Assembly (NCBI RefSeq): GCF_030247195.1
Contig: NC_080671.1
Location: 204,146,897 to 204,210,896, forward strand
Length of the DNA: 64,000 nucleotides
Direction: 5' to 3'
From: Topomyia yanbarensis
Taxonomy: Eukaryota > Arthropoda > Insecta > Diptera > Culicidae
This document shows, piece by piece, positions 46,895-58,130 of this stretch; position 1 is the first letter of the stretch, and each line of letters begins with the position of its first letter. Made by a program: the position numbers and the translations under genes. The notes under the pieces were generated by a model. The model saw only the letters and a program-made list of their open reading frames with translations, was not told the DNA's origin and made no database searches.

Positions 46895-48712
46895 ATCACA
46901 AAAGTGATCACTGTAAGCGAACCTTCCATAGGCTGGGTGTACAATCCCTACACAAGAGCTGCCACATTTTGCAAATAATACCACCTCTTTTCCAGCTCAT
47001 TACATGCTCGTTGTGAAGCGTATCAAAATTAATCTTAAAATCGAGTGCGAATAAATCGAGATACAACAGGAAAATATCAAGCAAAGAGAAAGAAGATTAA
47101 CTCGCTATCGACACTAGAACGATTAGAAATTTCTTGTGTGTAAAACGCGAAACCAGGCCTGTATTTTAAATAGATTAATTTTGTAGCATTGATATCCAAG
47201 ATTGATTACTAGAAATATTTGATTGATTGTTGCGATATATTTTGCATGTCTACGCTGTTTCACCGCAATAGCATGAGATTATTTTTGAAGAATTGATATT
47301 TGGTCAAAGAAGCTTTTCTGTAATCATCAGAAAATGGTAACCTTTTGCCACGTCAGCAGCCTTTATCTGGATCTACTTTACCTATATCGTTTATTGTTTG
47401 CTTTTAAGTGAAAAGTCTAAAGCATTAGAAAAACGTGTGTATCCCTTATGATGCAAAATCAGCAACCGAAACAGTAATGAAGTGTGATTAACGTTGAAGT
47501 GGCCACATTGCAACAATACACTAACCAACACACGTTGGAAATGTAACCATTTTCTGAAAGCAACACGTTTTATGGGATAATTAGCTTTCCCACGCAAACC
47601 TCTCAGCGTTAAGTATTCGAAAAGGATTTTAGATGGAACAGATCCTATGCCGAGCTGTATCAAACAAACCAATGTTTATATGACACGAATATTACATGTG
47701 CATATGCACATTAGATCATCATATCTCAATTTCCATTCATTGATTTTTTCAATGTTACAGGTTATATGTAACTTATGTAGGCATACCGTAATTAGGAGTG
47801 GCTACTTTACATTAGAAAACAATATTTTATAACATAGTTCAATTTACATAACATGTTTTTTTAGAAAAGTATGTTCATAGGTACAACATAATTATTTATG
47901 TCACAAAGCTGTTTAAGAGAATTGTGAAAAGAGTTAAAGAGTAGCAAATAATTACAATCGCACAACTGAAACTGAAACGAAATAAGCTAAAAATATTCTA
48001 ACGCAAGTTCTTCTGAAAAAGGTGAGATATTTACACTGCAGTCTATTTTTATACGGGGATACGCATCGCTTAAATAACCGCATCACTTTAAAAAAAACGT
48101 ATAAAAACAAAAAAATCCGCATAAAAAATATAACTTTGAAAATCCGCATAAAGGCATAGCTTGAAAAAACTGCATGAAAAAAGTCGCATAAAAACAGCAT
48201 AAAAAGACTTGTGTATATGAATGAAGTTTTAAAAGCGCTGTTAAACTGGTGTCATTGAAGCTATTTCTCATTACTGATGGAAAAAATTGAGACCGTAAAA
48301 GAATAAGCGGATGATACAAAAATGAATCACATCGATAAAATCCCGGAAAATTTTGCACTGAAGTCAAACTGTTACTTTGTCCTTCCAGTGAAGTTTGCGT
48401 TCCGCGGACTCGCCATCATACTGATACTGTTTCTGATAAATTATCAACACACAGAAAAACGACATTCTTGCCCACCATTTTTTCTGCATCGCTTTTGACA
48501 TTTTATTCCCTGGCGCACACTAAACGAAGACTAACTGTTTATTCACATGAAAATTCTTTCTCGACAAAATATGCCGTTGCATTTATGTGCTTATTGATCT
48601 GAAGAAAATTTACAGTAATGGACTATATTGTGAATATAAAATATTAACGCTAATACTATAACACCAAGAACACTTTATACAACCTTGATTGACTTCTTTG
48701 GACACCTACAAA
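46895..48712. other. no gene; contains CGCATAAAA repeats
   Basis: No gene recognised. Between about 48060 and 48210 a degenerate motif CCGCATAAAAA recurs six to eight times, giving a spurious minus-strand frame. It resembles the CATAAAAATCG motif inside the long-TIR MITE at 7790-8238. Confidence 0.45.
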
Positions 48713-49606
48713 TAGGGTTGCCACCTCTTGAGAGGCTTTGACCTGGATATTTTCACTGACCTGAAGGATGGTGGATTTTCAGTGGAACTAGAGAGAAATT
48801 AAAATCAAAACGATTGCTCGGCATTTTAGAGAAATTTAATTGTTTTTTATTACTACGTTAAAGTAAAGCTATAAGTTAATCTGGTGTAGTATTTAACTTC
48901 CCCGAATAAGTGCCACGAATACAAAAGCTTCTACTACTCTCGCTGTGGAGGACACGCCGACCGAGCATTGCTCTCCTCCACAACTAACAGGAAAAGGCGA
49001 GCAAAGGAGGCAGGGCAGCAGCATCACATAGCATATGTGGTGTCGGTTATTCATCACCAGAGGTCGCAACAAAGGGGCAAAACTCACCTCCTTAGCCAAC
49101 AGTTACGGATCGCTACAGGAGTAACAACAACACCGGAAGAACTCAGTTGATGTTGGCCTAGCCAGTTGGATCAGAACAAATCTACCATACCTTGGTGCAG
49201 CTGGTGATAAGTACCACTATCAGTGATTGATTTGGTAGAATTGAAGCAAAATAACTTTTTTACACCATTCTGAGCGACTTAGTGTGATGCAACATTTCAA
49301 TTGCAGCATATAGTGAAATATTACTTTCCTTAATTTGTAGTGAATTTGATTTGTTTTTCATTTCTTTGTGAAAGAAATCTGAAATATTTAGTAAACTTAT
49401 CTTCGCCTTCTTGAAATGAAGGGTTAGTCGGGTAAACTAAATCTGATCCAGAGCAATAGTTAACTTAGACTTTTGAAATATTTTGTAAAGAATAAAAAGT
49501 GAAATTATGCTTCTTCTGACCAAACCCGGAGAAATTGATGTAAGGCCCGGAGTTCGTTTTCGAAAACCGGAGTCTCCGGGTCAAACCCGGAGGGGTGGCA
49601 ACCCTA
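48713..49606. mobile_element. hAT-type MITE, TAGGGTTGCCACC ends
   Basis: It starts TAGGGTTGCCACC and ends GGTGGCAACCCTA. Subterminal parts also pair (TTTGACC and GGTCAAA; CCGGAG repeats near the right end). These termini are characteristic of hAT MITEs. I could not align an 8-bp duplication, so the insertion may be old or rearranged. 894 bp, no transposase seen. Confidence 0.6.
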
Positions 49607-50806
49607 CACACCTAGAAAAAAATCGTGTAAATTTACGTCTCCTGGCCCTGACATATACGAGCATCAAAAATGACTTAGCTTTACGTTTGGTTTTAATTTT
49701 ACATGACGTTGATTTTTGTAAATAGTGTAATTTTACTCAACATACGGCGTTTGTTTTCAATGGCAGTAAGTGTAATTTTATGTCATTGCGCATGTAAAGT
49801 ATATGTTTCATGTAAAATTAAACGGAACACGGTAATGTTTCGTCATTTCGAGAATTACGGGTTGTTAAATTGTGTCATGTTTGCAATTACGTCAATGATA
49901 AAATTCTTATTTTTTGGTGTGCACCTACAAACCGTAACGCGTAATGGAAGCTGTTGACTTATATTTACAAGCATATTTTTGATTGATTCATATAAAAATC
50001 TGTTCTTGCAGGAATGAGTTGCTATGAAAAAAATATTAAAAAGGATTTATGTTGCATTCCTGCTTCTTAAAGAGTTAAAAATTTGCGCAAAAATAGTAAA
50101 TATAAATGCGAGCTTACTCGCCAGAAATTCGCATTGTAGAATGTAGATATTAGATGAACCCGAGAGGGACGACACTCCGTGATTTTGCGATGAAAATTTA
50201 AAATTCTGATTCAATTGAGAAAAATTTGCAGTTCGGAATGGATTTTAATTTCCAACATTACTTGATAATAGTTTGGAATGATTTAAAATGTGTCATGAAG
50301 AAAAAAACTGAAATACACATTTTGACAATTTTAGTGCTCGATGAAATCAAAACAAAACATTGCCAGCAGCATAATTGCAAAACACAACCATACATTTTGT
50401 TGTCAGAATTATTGAAAGATTCAAAAATGGAGCATGCAGAATTGCCCGTTACATCAAATTGGTCGAAATTCGAGCAAAATTGGATTGAGATTGGATAAAT
50501 TTGTTGTATTTTTTTTTCGAATTTTTTAGCATCACTCGATTTGATAAATTTTCCAAAATTACCGAAAAATACTAATTTATGCAAAATCCTTTACCTATAC
50601 TGCCCACATTATCCGCCGCCCTGCACCCAAGCAGAGTACGAGAAAAAGCCTAATAAACTCCAATATCCCAAGATTCCATCCGATGTCTCTTTAATCTCTT
50701 AATTATCTCATTCTCTTTTCAACTTACTTTGCATTCTTTGAAAAGAAAAACAACCAGTATTTCATATGTACGTCCGCTTGGAAGAAAATCTGGCAGCCGA
50801 TATACA
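49607..50806. other. no gene recognised
   Basis: 49610-49960 contains repeated GTGTAAWTTTAC/TTACAT-type motifs like a dispersed repeat. The frames at 50226-50498 (+) and 50258-50584 (-) overlap and are unrecognised. Confidence 0.4.
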
Positions 50807-51096
50807 CAGGGGCGGCGAATCACTTTACGCCCGAGTGGGTAGAAAGCATAGGGTGAGGGGTCCATTAGTAAGGATTTTTTCCCCTTTTCGCAATGCACGC
50901 GCTTACATTACATTCACATTAAATCACGTTCGTTTATGCAAATGGAATTGTGGTACATCGATGTTTTCAAATGTGTGTAGTGCGAGATACATGCGTTGCA
51001 CATCTAAATTTTTTGAAATGGTTCAAAATTTCGGGTGGGTAACCCACTCGGTTATTTTCGAGTGGGTAGTACTACCCATGCTTTCCGGCGGCCCTG
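50807..51096. mobile_element. possible hAT-like MITE, CAGGGGCGGCG ends
   Basis: It starts CAGGGGCGGCGAA and ends TTCCGGCGGCCCTG, an imperfect inverted repeat. CGAGTGGGTAG occurs near both ends. No TSD could be matched. Confidence 0.35.
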
Positions 51097-51240
51097 TCCA
51101 TCCAGATTCTGTTAGCTGTCAGAAATTTTGAACTTACTCTATCAGAATTCTGTTTTAATTCTGCCAGCGATGGCTGGCAAATTCGTAGCATGGTTTCACC
51201 TTTATTTCTATTCGTTTGATTTTCGCTATGTTTATTAGAG

Positions 51241-51853
51241 CGGCAACAATTTTGACTTTTTTGGAACACTGTTAAATCATGCAGTAATTGGCTTCACATA
51301 CTATTTGGCTTCATTTGTCAAATATTCCAAAAAATCTAGTTCACTCACAAGAGTTTGTATGTGAAAATATATGACAAATTTGCTATAGAAACAATAAATT
51401 CAGTAAAAAAATAACAGTGTCATCTTGTGCATCAACATTGCCGAAGACTGGCAATTGATCCGATTTTACAGTAAAAAGATATTATCATATAAAGTTATGT
51501 GTTGCATCTCTTTCTCGCGCATGCTTAGAATAGGACTTTCCAAAAAAAATAGTTTGTCTTCAAAGTTAAATAACTTTGTCTGGGAACCTCCAATCAATAT
51601 GCAACGTTCAACAAAGCTATTCGTAATAAAATAAGCTGCGCGATCATAAGTTTTGAGGTATGCAGAGTTACTGTTGATTTTTTTATTGGGTTTTAAGTTT
51701 TATTTCCGAGTTTCCATATAAATTCCTATTGAAGCTTGAAATCTCTTGTGGGTGAACTAGAGCTATCGGATAAAGCTCATATTTTGTACATGATTTGTGC
51801 ATCCAATTACCGTTTGAATTAGCAGTGTTCCGAAAAAGTCAACATTGTTGCCG
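51241..51853. mobile_element. TIR element, CGGCAACAAT ends
   Basis: The left end CGGCAACAATTTTGACTTTT and the complement of the right end CGGCAACAATGTTGACTTTT pair for about 32 bp, continuing to GGAACACTG. The 613-bp interior is AT-rich and non-coding. No clear TSD. Confidence 0.55.
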
Positions 51854-52059
51854 ATCTAGATTATATTGTTAGTCGCTAAAAATCGATATTAGCAAGATTT
51901 ATTTCAAAAGTATAAATTAAATAGCCGGTAGTTCAGGCCGAAGTATAGTGGACGTGCTTCAACAATAGCAGTCAGGTAAATGAAGATAAAAATATAACTG
52001 CAACAAGTGAGAAGTGACCTAACCCTAACCTTCTCCAAAACCACGCTAGGACCCATTAA

Positions 52060-52405
52060 ATTTCCGACTGATTCCGGACTACGGAAAACAAAGCGTCGGG
52101 CTTTGACCGACTAATTAGATATAACCGCACCCGCGGACGTTCTCCAGCTTTCGAGGTCGCACGCATTCAAGTTCGAAGCGGCGACGGGCTGGAGCCCTTT
52201 CCAAGCTACGCCTTTGAAGTAAACCCGCGGCAACACAATATCTCCCAGAAGGACCAAGAGCCGATCTCTACTCGCTAATCGTTCTCAACGCAAAAGCAGT
52301 CACATACAGCAGCAACGAGCAGTACAGCGTGCATTCCGCCAATACCCACCACCAGCAGCAGCAGCAGCAGGTCGGTCGACCACGTGCAGACAAGTGCATC
52401 CTAAT
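52060..52405 (+). other. GC-rich block; candidate GABA-B-R1 5' UTR exon
   Basis: Composition changes sharply from the AT-rich surroundings. The block contains (CAG)6 at 52353-52370 and leads into the (CA)n tract. It has no long frame of its own in the plus orientation. Read together with the DNA after the R1 insertion, it would end at a GTGAGT donor (58176), which suits a 5' UTR exon of the receptor gene downstream. Alternatively it may be part of the retrotransposon's 5' UTR. Confidence 0.3.
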
Positions 52406-52414
52406 ACACACACA

Positions 52415-52445
<31 letters not shown>
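52406..52445. repeat. (CA)n microsatellite at the 5' edge of the R1 element
   Basis: About 40 bp of CA repeats with one G interruption at 52415. A shorter (CA)n follows the poly(A) at 58160-58171, so the tract probably marks the insertion target. Confidence 0.8.
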
Positions 52446-52447
<2 letters not shown>

Positions 52448-52786
52448 CGCTAGCGAATGACGGATCCCAATAGTAGCATGTCTGTAATAACATACGTACA
52501 TGGAACTATTGAGATCCAGAGCTACAGGTCCAAAGCCCTGGTAAAGGAGGATGGTTGTGATGATCCGGGCCGAGATCACCACGTAAAGCAAGGTAGGGCA
52601 TAACCCCAATTCCAAGGCGTGAAGCGACCCGAGGGATGAGTGATCGAGGGGGTGAAAAAGATGCTCGATCGTTAACGGAGCCTGTGGGGTACCTGGGCAA
52701 CCCCCACAGTAAGCGTCCCTTACCACGCTAATGCGGAGCTCTGGCGTGGCGGACATATATTTCTCGCGCTACTCGTGGGAATTTTC

Positions 52787-54259
52787 ATGGAGCAAAATAA
52801 AAACAAAAATAAACAGACGGAGGTGCCAAACCCCTTCGCAAGAGGTGGTTTGGCGAGGTCTCCCCTCCGTGGGGAGAGTAGTGGAACGATGAGTGCTGTA
52901 CTCGAAAGCACCAGTGACCCCCCAGCAGCGGTAGGCAATACCCCTACCAATGCATCGGAGGGGCCAATAGCTGCGATGCGCAAAGTAGCGAAGCAACTCG
53001 ATGCTATAATCGACTTCGCTAGCGCAAAGCAGAACATAGCCAAGGAGTTGAAGTTGAGCCTTCTGGAGCTCCGGAAAGCTGTTCGTGTCGCAAGACAGGA
53101 ACAGCAGGCATATGCTGAGAGGGTGGAATGTCGGGAGAGGCCCGACAGAGAAACCCAGACAGTGGCCTCCAATAGGGAGGAAAGAGAGAAGGTTAATAGA
53201 GGTTCACAGACAGTGGCCTTTACCTTCTATGGAGCAGCCACGTCGATCGGAGCGGCGACCGAGTTCCCCTCGAAGGGAAAGGGAAAGGGCAATCGCAAGA
53301 CGGCATCGAATGCGAAGCGCCCTAGGAAGTCGCCAGGAGAGGGTGCCAAAACCGACACCACTCGGCGTGCAACCGTCAAGGTCAAACGCCGCCTGGGTGA
53401 GGTAAGCGAGGGCGAGAGTGACCTCGCTGTTGAGAGCGATGGTACCAGCAACCCGGCACGACCGGGGCAGGGGGGCTCAAACCCCTGGACGCTGGTTACC
53501 AAGAAAAAGCCGGCACCGAAACCGGAGGTACCGCGGCCTGCGAGGAAGGCCAAGGACAGAGGCGAAGCCTTGTGGTTAAAAACCGACAAGGACAAATACG
53601 CCGATGTCCTTAAATCGATGAAAGCGGCCGAAAGCCTCTCGGCCCTTGGGCAGGATGTGCGTAGCGTAAGACGCACCAACACGGGAGAGATGCTCCTGGT
53701 GTTGAAGCGAGGCGCACAATCAAGTGCAATATACAAGGCCTTGGCCCAAGAGGTCCTTGGTGAGGGCGCCCAAATCAGGTCGCTAGGTGCGGAAACAACT
53801 CTCCAGTGCAAACACTTGGACGAGTTCGCGACCGCAGAAGACGTCGCCGCAGCCGTCAAGGAGCAATGCGGCGTCACAATCGAGCGGGCCTCTGTGCGAT
53901 TGAGGGACGGACCCTCTGGCACCCAAGTAGCCTACCTCAGGCTACTGAATGCGGATGCCAAAAAGGTAACCGAGAAAGGGAAGCTGAAGATCGGCTGGTC
54001 GGTATGCCCTATTAGTATACCCCAGCCGCCTTCAGTGGACAGGTGCTATCGGTGCCTAGAATCCGGCCATAAAGCTTACGAATGCAAAGGCCTAGACAGG
54101 AGTAAGCTATGTCGTCGATGCGGCGAGGAGGGGCATAAAGAGCGGGGGTGCACTAAGGCATATAAGTGCCTTATCTGCACCTCTAAGAAGCAAGCCCATA
54201 AACATGCTATGGGCGGACCTTCGTGTCCCTTCGGCGAGTTAAATAAGAAGAAGCCGTGA
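52787..54259 (+). CDS. R1-clade ORF1 (Gag-like nucleic-acid-binding protein)
   Basis: 490 residues from the first ATG (52787); a GTG start at 52775 is less likely. ORF1 proteins of this clade coat the element RNA and form particles that guide it to the nucleus. The N-terminal half is charged and low-complexity, with a KGKGKGNRK basic patch and an R/K-rich stretch, followed by a globular region (about 255-410). Three zinc knuckles close the protein: CX2CX4HX4C at about 420-433, a second of the same spacing at 442-455, and a third, looser CX2C...H...C at 461-480. The tail is KKKP. The stop codon TGA at 54257 overlaps the beginning of ORF2. No frameshift or premature stop is present. Confidence 0.9.
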   Translation: MEQNKNKNKQTEVPNPFARGGLARSPLRGESSGTMSAVLESTSDPPAAVGNTPTNASEGPIAAMRKVAKQLDAIIDFASAKQNIAKELKLSLLELRKAVRVARQEQQAYAERVECRERPDRETQTVASNREEREKVNRGSQTVAFTFYGAATSIGAATEFPSKGKGKGNRKTASNAKRPRKSPGEGAKTDTTRRATVKVKRRLGEVSEGESDLAVESDGTSNPARPGQGGSNPWTLVTKKKPAPKPEVPRPARKAKDRGEALWLKTDKDKYADVLKSMKAAESLSALGQDVRSVRRTNTGEMLLVLKRGAQSSAIYKALAQEVLGEGAQIRSLGAETTLQCKHLDEFATAEDVAAAVKEQCGVTIERASVRLRDGPSGTQVAYLRLLNADAKKVTEKGKLKIGWSVCPISIPQPPSVDRCYRCLESGHKAYECKGLDRSKLCRRCGEEGHKERGCTKAYKCLICTSKKQAHKHAMGGPSCPFGELNKKKP

Positions 54260-57231
54260 GAGTCACACAGCTAAATCTTAACCATTGTGCAGCAGCCCAA
54301 CAGCTGCTGTGGCAGTCGGTCTCGGAGTCGAGGACAGATGTCGCCCTATTATCAGACCCGTACAGCATCCCTGCCGGCAACGGCAATTGGGTGTCGGACG
54401 GGTCTGGAATGGTGGCAATCTGTACAACGGGAAGGTTCCCGGTTCAAGAGGTAATACACCCCTCCGCCGAGGGTGTGGCGATTGCCAAGATCAATGGTGT
54501 GTTCTATTGCAGCTGCTACGCCCCACCAAGGTGGCCAATAGAACAATTCTACCAGATGATCGACAGGCTCTCGTCGGACCTCGTGGGCCGGAAACCGGTA
54601 GTAATAGCGGGAGACTTCAACGCTTGGGCAGTGGAGTGGGGCAGCCGCTGTACAAATAGCAGGGGTCAAGCGCTAATGGAAGCGTTTGCGAAACTCGATA
54701 CTGTGCTAGCTAATGATGGCTCCGCTAGTACATTCCGTAGAAACGGAGTGGAGGCGTGGATTGATTTGACCTTTGCCAGCCCGAGTCTGGCTCCAGGCAT
54801 GGAATGGAGGGTAGACGAAGGCTACACCCATAGTGATCATTTAGCAATCCGCTTTAAGATCAACTATGGTGTGCAGCATCCGAGGGCGGGAGATCCCTGT
54901 CAGGTACGCGGGTGGAAGTTCAATCACTTCGACAGCGAAGCTTTCACCGCGGCCCTGGGACTGGAGGCCAACACCGACAGTCTAAGCGGGGATGCGCTGG
55001 TAGCTGTTCTATCACGCGCGTGCGACGCCACTATGCCGAGAAAAACACTGCCAAGAAACGGTAGATGCCCGGTATACTGGTGGAGTGCCGAGATTGCAGC
55101 TCTACGGTCAGCCTGTCTCAGAGCTAGACGTAGGATGCAAAGAGCTCGCACCGAGGATGCAAGAGAGAACCGCCGTGAAGTGTTTCGAGCTGCGAAATTA
55201 GCCCTTAACAAGGCTATTAAAAGCAGCAAGAGAGCGTGTTTCGACAACCTGTGTGAGAGTGCCAACGCGAATCCGTGGGGTGACGCCTACCGGATTGTGA
55301 TGGCCAAGACCAAAGGGGGCTCCTCACCCCCAGAACGGTCTCCGGACCGGTTGGCAACGATTATCGAAGTACTCTTCCCGTCTCGAGCCACAAGCCCCTG
55401 GCCACCTGCACTACGAGACAGTGCGGGCACGGTCGAAATGGTGGCTCCAGTGACGAACGAAGAACTACTCGCAGTGGCTAAATCCCTAGCAATGAACAAA
55501 GCTCCAGGGCCGGATGGAGTCCCGAACAACGCTCTCAAGGCAGCGATCATAGCGAACCCGAACATGTTCAGGCTAGCTATGCAGAGATGCCTTGACGAGT
55601 GCCGTTTCCCCGATAGATGGAAAAGGCAGAAACTGGTGCTGTTGCCGAAGCCCGGGAAGCCGCCAGGCGACCCATCGGCGTACAGACCAATCTGTCTGAT
55701 AGGCACGACTGGCAAACTGCTTGAGAGGATCATCCTCAACAGGCTCACCCCGTACGCGGAAGGTACGGACGGTCTGTCAAGCAACCAGTTTGGCTTTCGG
55801 AAGGGTAAGTCCACAGTGGACGCTCTCAACTCAGTGATAAATACTGCCGAGATAGCGATCCAACGAAAAAGGCGAGGTATTCGATACTGTGCGTTAGTGA
55901 CACTTGACGTGAAGAATGCATTCAACAGCGCAAGCTGGGATGCCATCGCGCTCTCGTTACACCGGCTTAGCCTACCGGTGGGTCTGTACCGGATCCTGGA
56001 AAGTTACTTCCAAAACCGCGTACTGCTATACGAGACCGATGCCGGTCAGAAAAGGGTTCCGATTACCGCCGGAGTCCCGCAGGGCTCGATCCTAGGCCCG
56101 GTGCTATGGAACCTCATGTATGACGGGGTTCTGAGACTGAAGTTCCCTCCTGGGGTCAAGATCGTCGGCTTTGCCGACGACGTAACCTTGGAGGTCTACG
56201 GGGAGTCAATTCCTGAGGTAGAACTAACCGCAGAACACGCGATTAGCACGGTGGAGGAATGGATGAGCGCGAGAGGCCTGGAGCTCGCTCATCATAAGAC
56301 GGAGGTAGTTATCGTCAACAACCGCAAGTCGGCACAACATGCAGTTATCCATGTGGGAGAAGTCGCGATCACTTCACAGCGAAGTCTGAAGTCTCTCGGA
56401 GTCATTATAGACGACAAGCTGACCTTCGGCAGCCATGTCGACTATACGTGCAAGAGAGCGTCGACTGCTGTTGCGGCACTATCGAGAATGATGTCCAACA
56501 GCTCAAAGGTGTGCGCCAGTAGACGTAGGTTACTGGCAGGCGTTGCCGTATCTATCCTCAGGTACGGCGGCCCGTCATGGTCAAGAGCACTGAGGGTAAC
56601 CAGTTACCTACAGAAACTGGAGAGCACCTACCGCGTGATGTGCCTCAGAGTGATATCTGCCTACCGCACGGTATCACACGATGCATCCTGCGTGATAGCG
56701 AGCATGATGCCAGTCGGGCTGGTCATTCGGGAAGATGAGGAGTGCTTTGAGCTACGTGGAAATAGGGGAGCCCGCGAGCGCACCAGGGTGACCTCGGTCG
56801 CCAGATGGCAGCGTGAGTGGGACAACTCCTCGAAAGGTAGGTGGACCCACCGGCTGATACCTAGCATATCGAGCTGGGTGGGAAGACCCCATGGGGAAGT
56901 TCACTTCCACCTGACACAATTCCTGTCAGGCCATGGCTGTTTCCGTCAGTACCTCCACAGGTTCGGACACGCGGAGGTCCCAGTCTGCCCGGACTGCCCA
57001 GGTGTAGATGAAACTGCCGAGCACATACTGTTCGTATGTCATCGGTTCGACGTCGAAAGAAGAGCAATGCTTGACGTCTGTGGCTGGGACACAACCCCGG
57101 ATACCCTTATTCAGCGGATGTGTCAAACGGTGGAGAAGTGGAACGCAGTCTCGGCTGCTACCATCCAGATTGCCAGTAGGCTACAGGTAATCTGGCGAAC
57201 CGAGCAACAGACGGCGGGCACGGCTAACTAG
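54247..57231 (+). CDS. R1-clade ORF2 (endonuclease-reverse transcriptase)
   Basis: ORF2 carries out target-primed reverse transcription: the endonuclease nicks the target and the RT copies the RNA from the exposed 3' end. The frame is open from 54247. Numbering here starts at the GTG at 54256 (991 residues); there is no ATG until about residue 52, which would remove part of the endonuclease. An APE-like endonuclease occupies about 1-205, with LNLNH, GDFNAW, WIDLTF and SDH motifs; the usual E of the EPY motif is D (LLSDPY). The RT (about 410-700) has APGPDGVP, YRPICL, FGFRKGKST, LDVKNAFN, GVPQGSILGP and the catalytic FADD at 639-642. A CCHC finger (C911, C914, H923, C928) lies near the C-terminus. 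No internal stop: potentially active. Confidence 0.92.
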   Translation, partial: EEAVRVTQLNLNHCAAAQQLLWQSVSESRTDVALLSDPYSIPAGNGNWVSDGSGMVAICTTGRFPVQEVIHPSAEGVAIAKINGVFYCSCYAPPRWPIEQFYQMIDRLSSDLVGRKPVVIAGDFNAWAVEWGSRCTNSRGQALMEAFAKLDTVLANDGSASTFRRNGVEAWIDLTFASPSLAPGMEWRVDEGYTHSDHLAIRFKINYGVQHPRAGDPCQVRGWKFNHFDSEAFTAALGLEANTDSLSGDALVAVLSRACDATMPRKTLPRNGRCPVYWWSAEIAALRSACLRARRRMQRARTEDARENRREVFRAAKLALNKAIKSSKRACFDNLCESANANPWGDAYRIVMAKTKGGSSPPERSPDRLATIIEVLFPSRATSPWPPALRDSAGTVEMVAPVTNEELLAVAKSLAMNKAPGPDGVPNNALKAAIIANPNMFRLAMQRCLDECRFPDRWKRQKLVLLPKPGKPPGDPSAYRPICLIGTTGKLLERIILNRLTPYAEGTDGLSSNQFGFRKGKSTVDALNSVINTAEIAIQRKRRGIRYCALVTLDVKNAFNSASWDAIALSLHRLSLPVGLYRILESYFQNRVLLYETDAGQKRVPITAGVPQGSILGPVLWNLMYDGVLRLKFPPGVKIVGFADDVTLEVYGESIPEVELTAEHAISTVEEWMSARGLELAHHKTEVVIVNNRKSAQHAVIHVGEVAITSQRSLKSLGVIIDDKLTFGSHVDYTCKRASTAVAALSRMMSNSSKVCASRRRLLAGVAVSILRYGGPSWSRALRVTSYLQKLESTYRVMCLRVISAYRTVSHDASCVIASMMPVGLVIREDEECFELRGNRGARERTRVTSVARWQREWDNSSKGRWTHRLIPSISSWVGRPHGEVHFHLTQFLSGHGCFRQYLHRFGHAEVPVCPDCPGVDETAEHILFVCHRFDVERRAMLDVCGWDTTPDTLIQRMCQTVEKWNAVSAATIQIASRLQVIWRTEQQTAGTAN

Positions 57232-57479
57232 TGATTGGTTAGTTGGAGCGAAAAAGGCCAAGCGCAAAATAAGAGAGTGAATGGTCTGTTCATGCCGAGG
57301 TAGGTTGGCGCAGCGAATGGCAACCGCGTAAGGGGTAAACCCAGCCACCCCGAAGCAAGACAGAAGAGTGAGTGTATAGGCGTATAAGTGGACTGCCTCA
57401 TGCCAAGACGGGAGGGTCGTAGCGTAGTATGTTGGAACTAAGCTATCGATGCCTCATGGCGTGGCAGAGGAGTGAAAGG

Positions 57480-57895
57480 GTGAGCATCCAAGTCAGTCTC
57501 ACACTGCATGTTAAGGGTGAGCATAAAAGTCAGCCTCACAGGTTGGTAGCAAGCAAGGAATGAAAAAGGTGAGCACAAAAGTCAGCCTCGCATGGTATGT
57601 CAGAAGTGGGGCCTAAGAAAAATGTCCCACATGGGATGCCAGAGGGAGTGACAAAGGTACAATAGAGTGGCACGATTGAGAGTGAATCAGGTGATAGGGT
57701 GAGCACCCAAGTCAGCCTCACATGTATGGGTAGGGCGAGCACAAAAGTAAGCCTAGCAAGGAATGAGTAAGGTGAGCACACAAGTCAGCCTCGCATGGAA
57801 CGTAAAAGGTGAGCACAAAAGTCAGCCTCATGTGGGAGTGTTTGAGAGTGAATCAAAGTGTGATTGAGAGAGCACCCAAGTAAGCCTCATACAGG
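57480..57895 (+). repeat. tandem repeats in the R1 3' UTR
   Basis: Eight degenerate copies of GGTGAGCACAAAAGTCAGCC occur at about 57480, 57517, 57569, 57699, 57735, 57772, 57809 and 57868. The commonest spacing is 36-37 bp. In the clade the 3' UTR is recognised by the RT, so the array could be a recognition structure or simply expanded DNA. Confidence 0.8.
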
Positions 57896-58126
57896 ATGTA
57901 TGATCGCGTGAGTGAGAGTGAATGAGTACATTTAGTACAGCCATCCCCCCAGAAGTAATACCGAGAGGTAGTTCCTGGGAGGAATGATGGCGGAGCCCAA
58001 TGGAGTTTAGTCGGTATTAATGGCTGGTCACCATTCGAGTCCGACACGCCCCCAGTGCACCCCGTGTGGTAGATTGGACCCTACCGTTAGCACGTGTACT
58101 GGGCTAGGACATAAAGGTCTTCTCCA

Positions 58127-58130
<4 letters not shown>

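Noticed and set aside
52268..52756. 162-codon minus-strand frame with a Cys-Val repeat
   Set aside because: It is the CA microsatellite and (CAG)6 read on the opposite strand, spanning the element boundary.
53227..53922. 231-codon minus-strand frame
   Set aside because: Antisense shadow of the GC-rich R1 ORF1; the sense strand has zinc knuckles and correct position.
55287..55946. 219-codon minus-strand frame
   Set aside because: Antisense shadow of the R1 ORF2 reverse transcriptase region.
57480..57895. Regularly spaced repeats resembling a CRISPR array
   Set aside because: Repeats are degenerate, spacing is irregular, and they lie in the 3' UTR of a eukaryotic retrotransposon.
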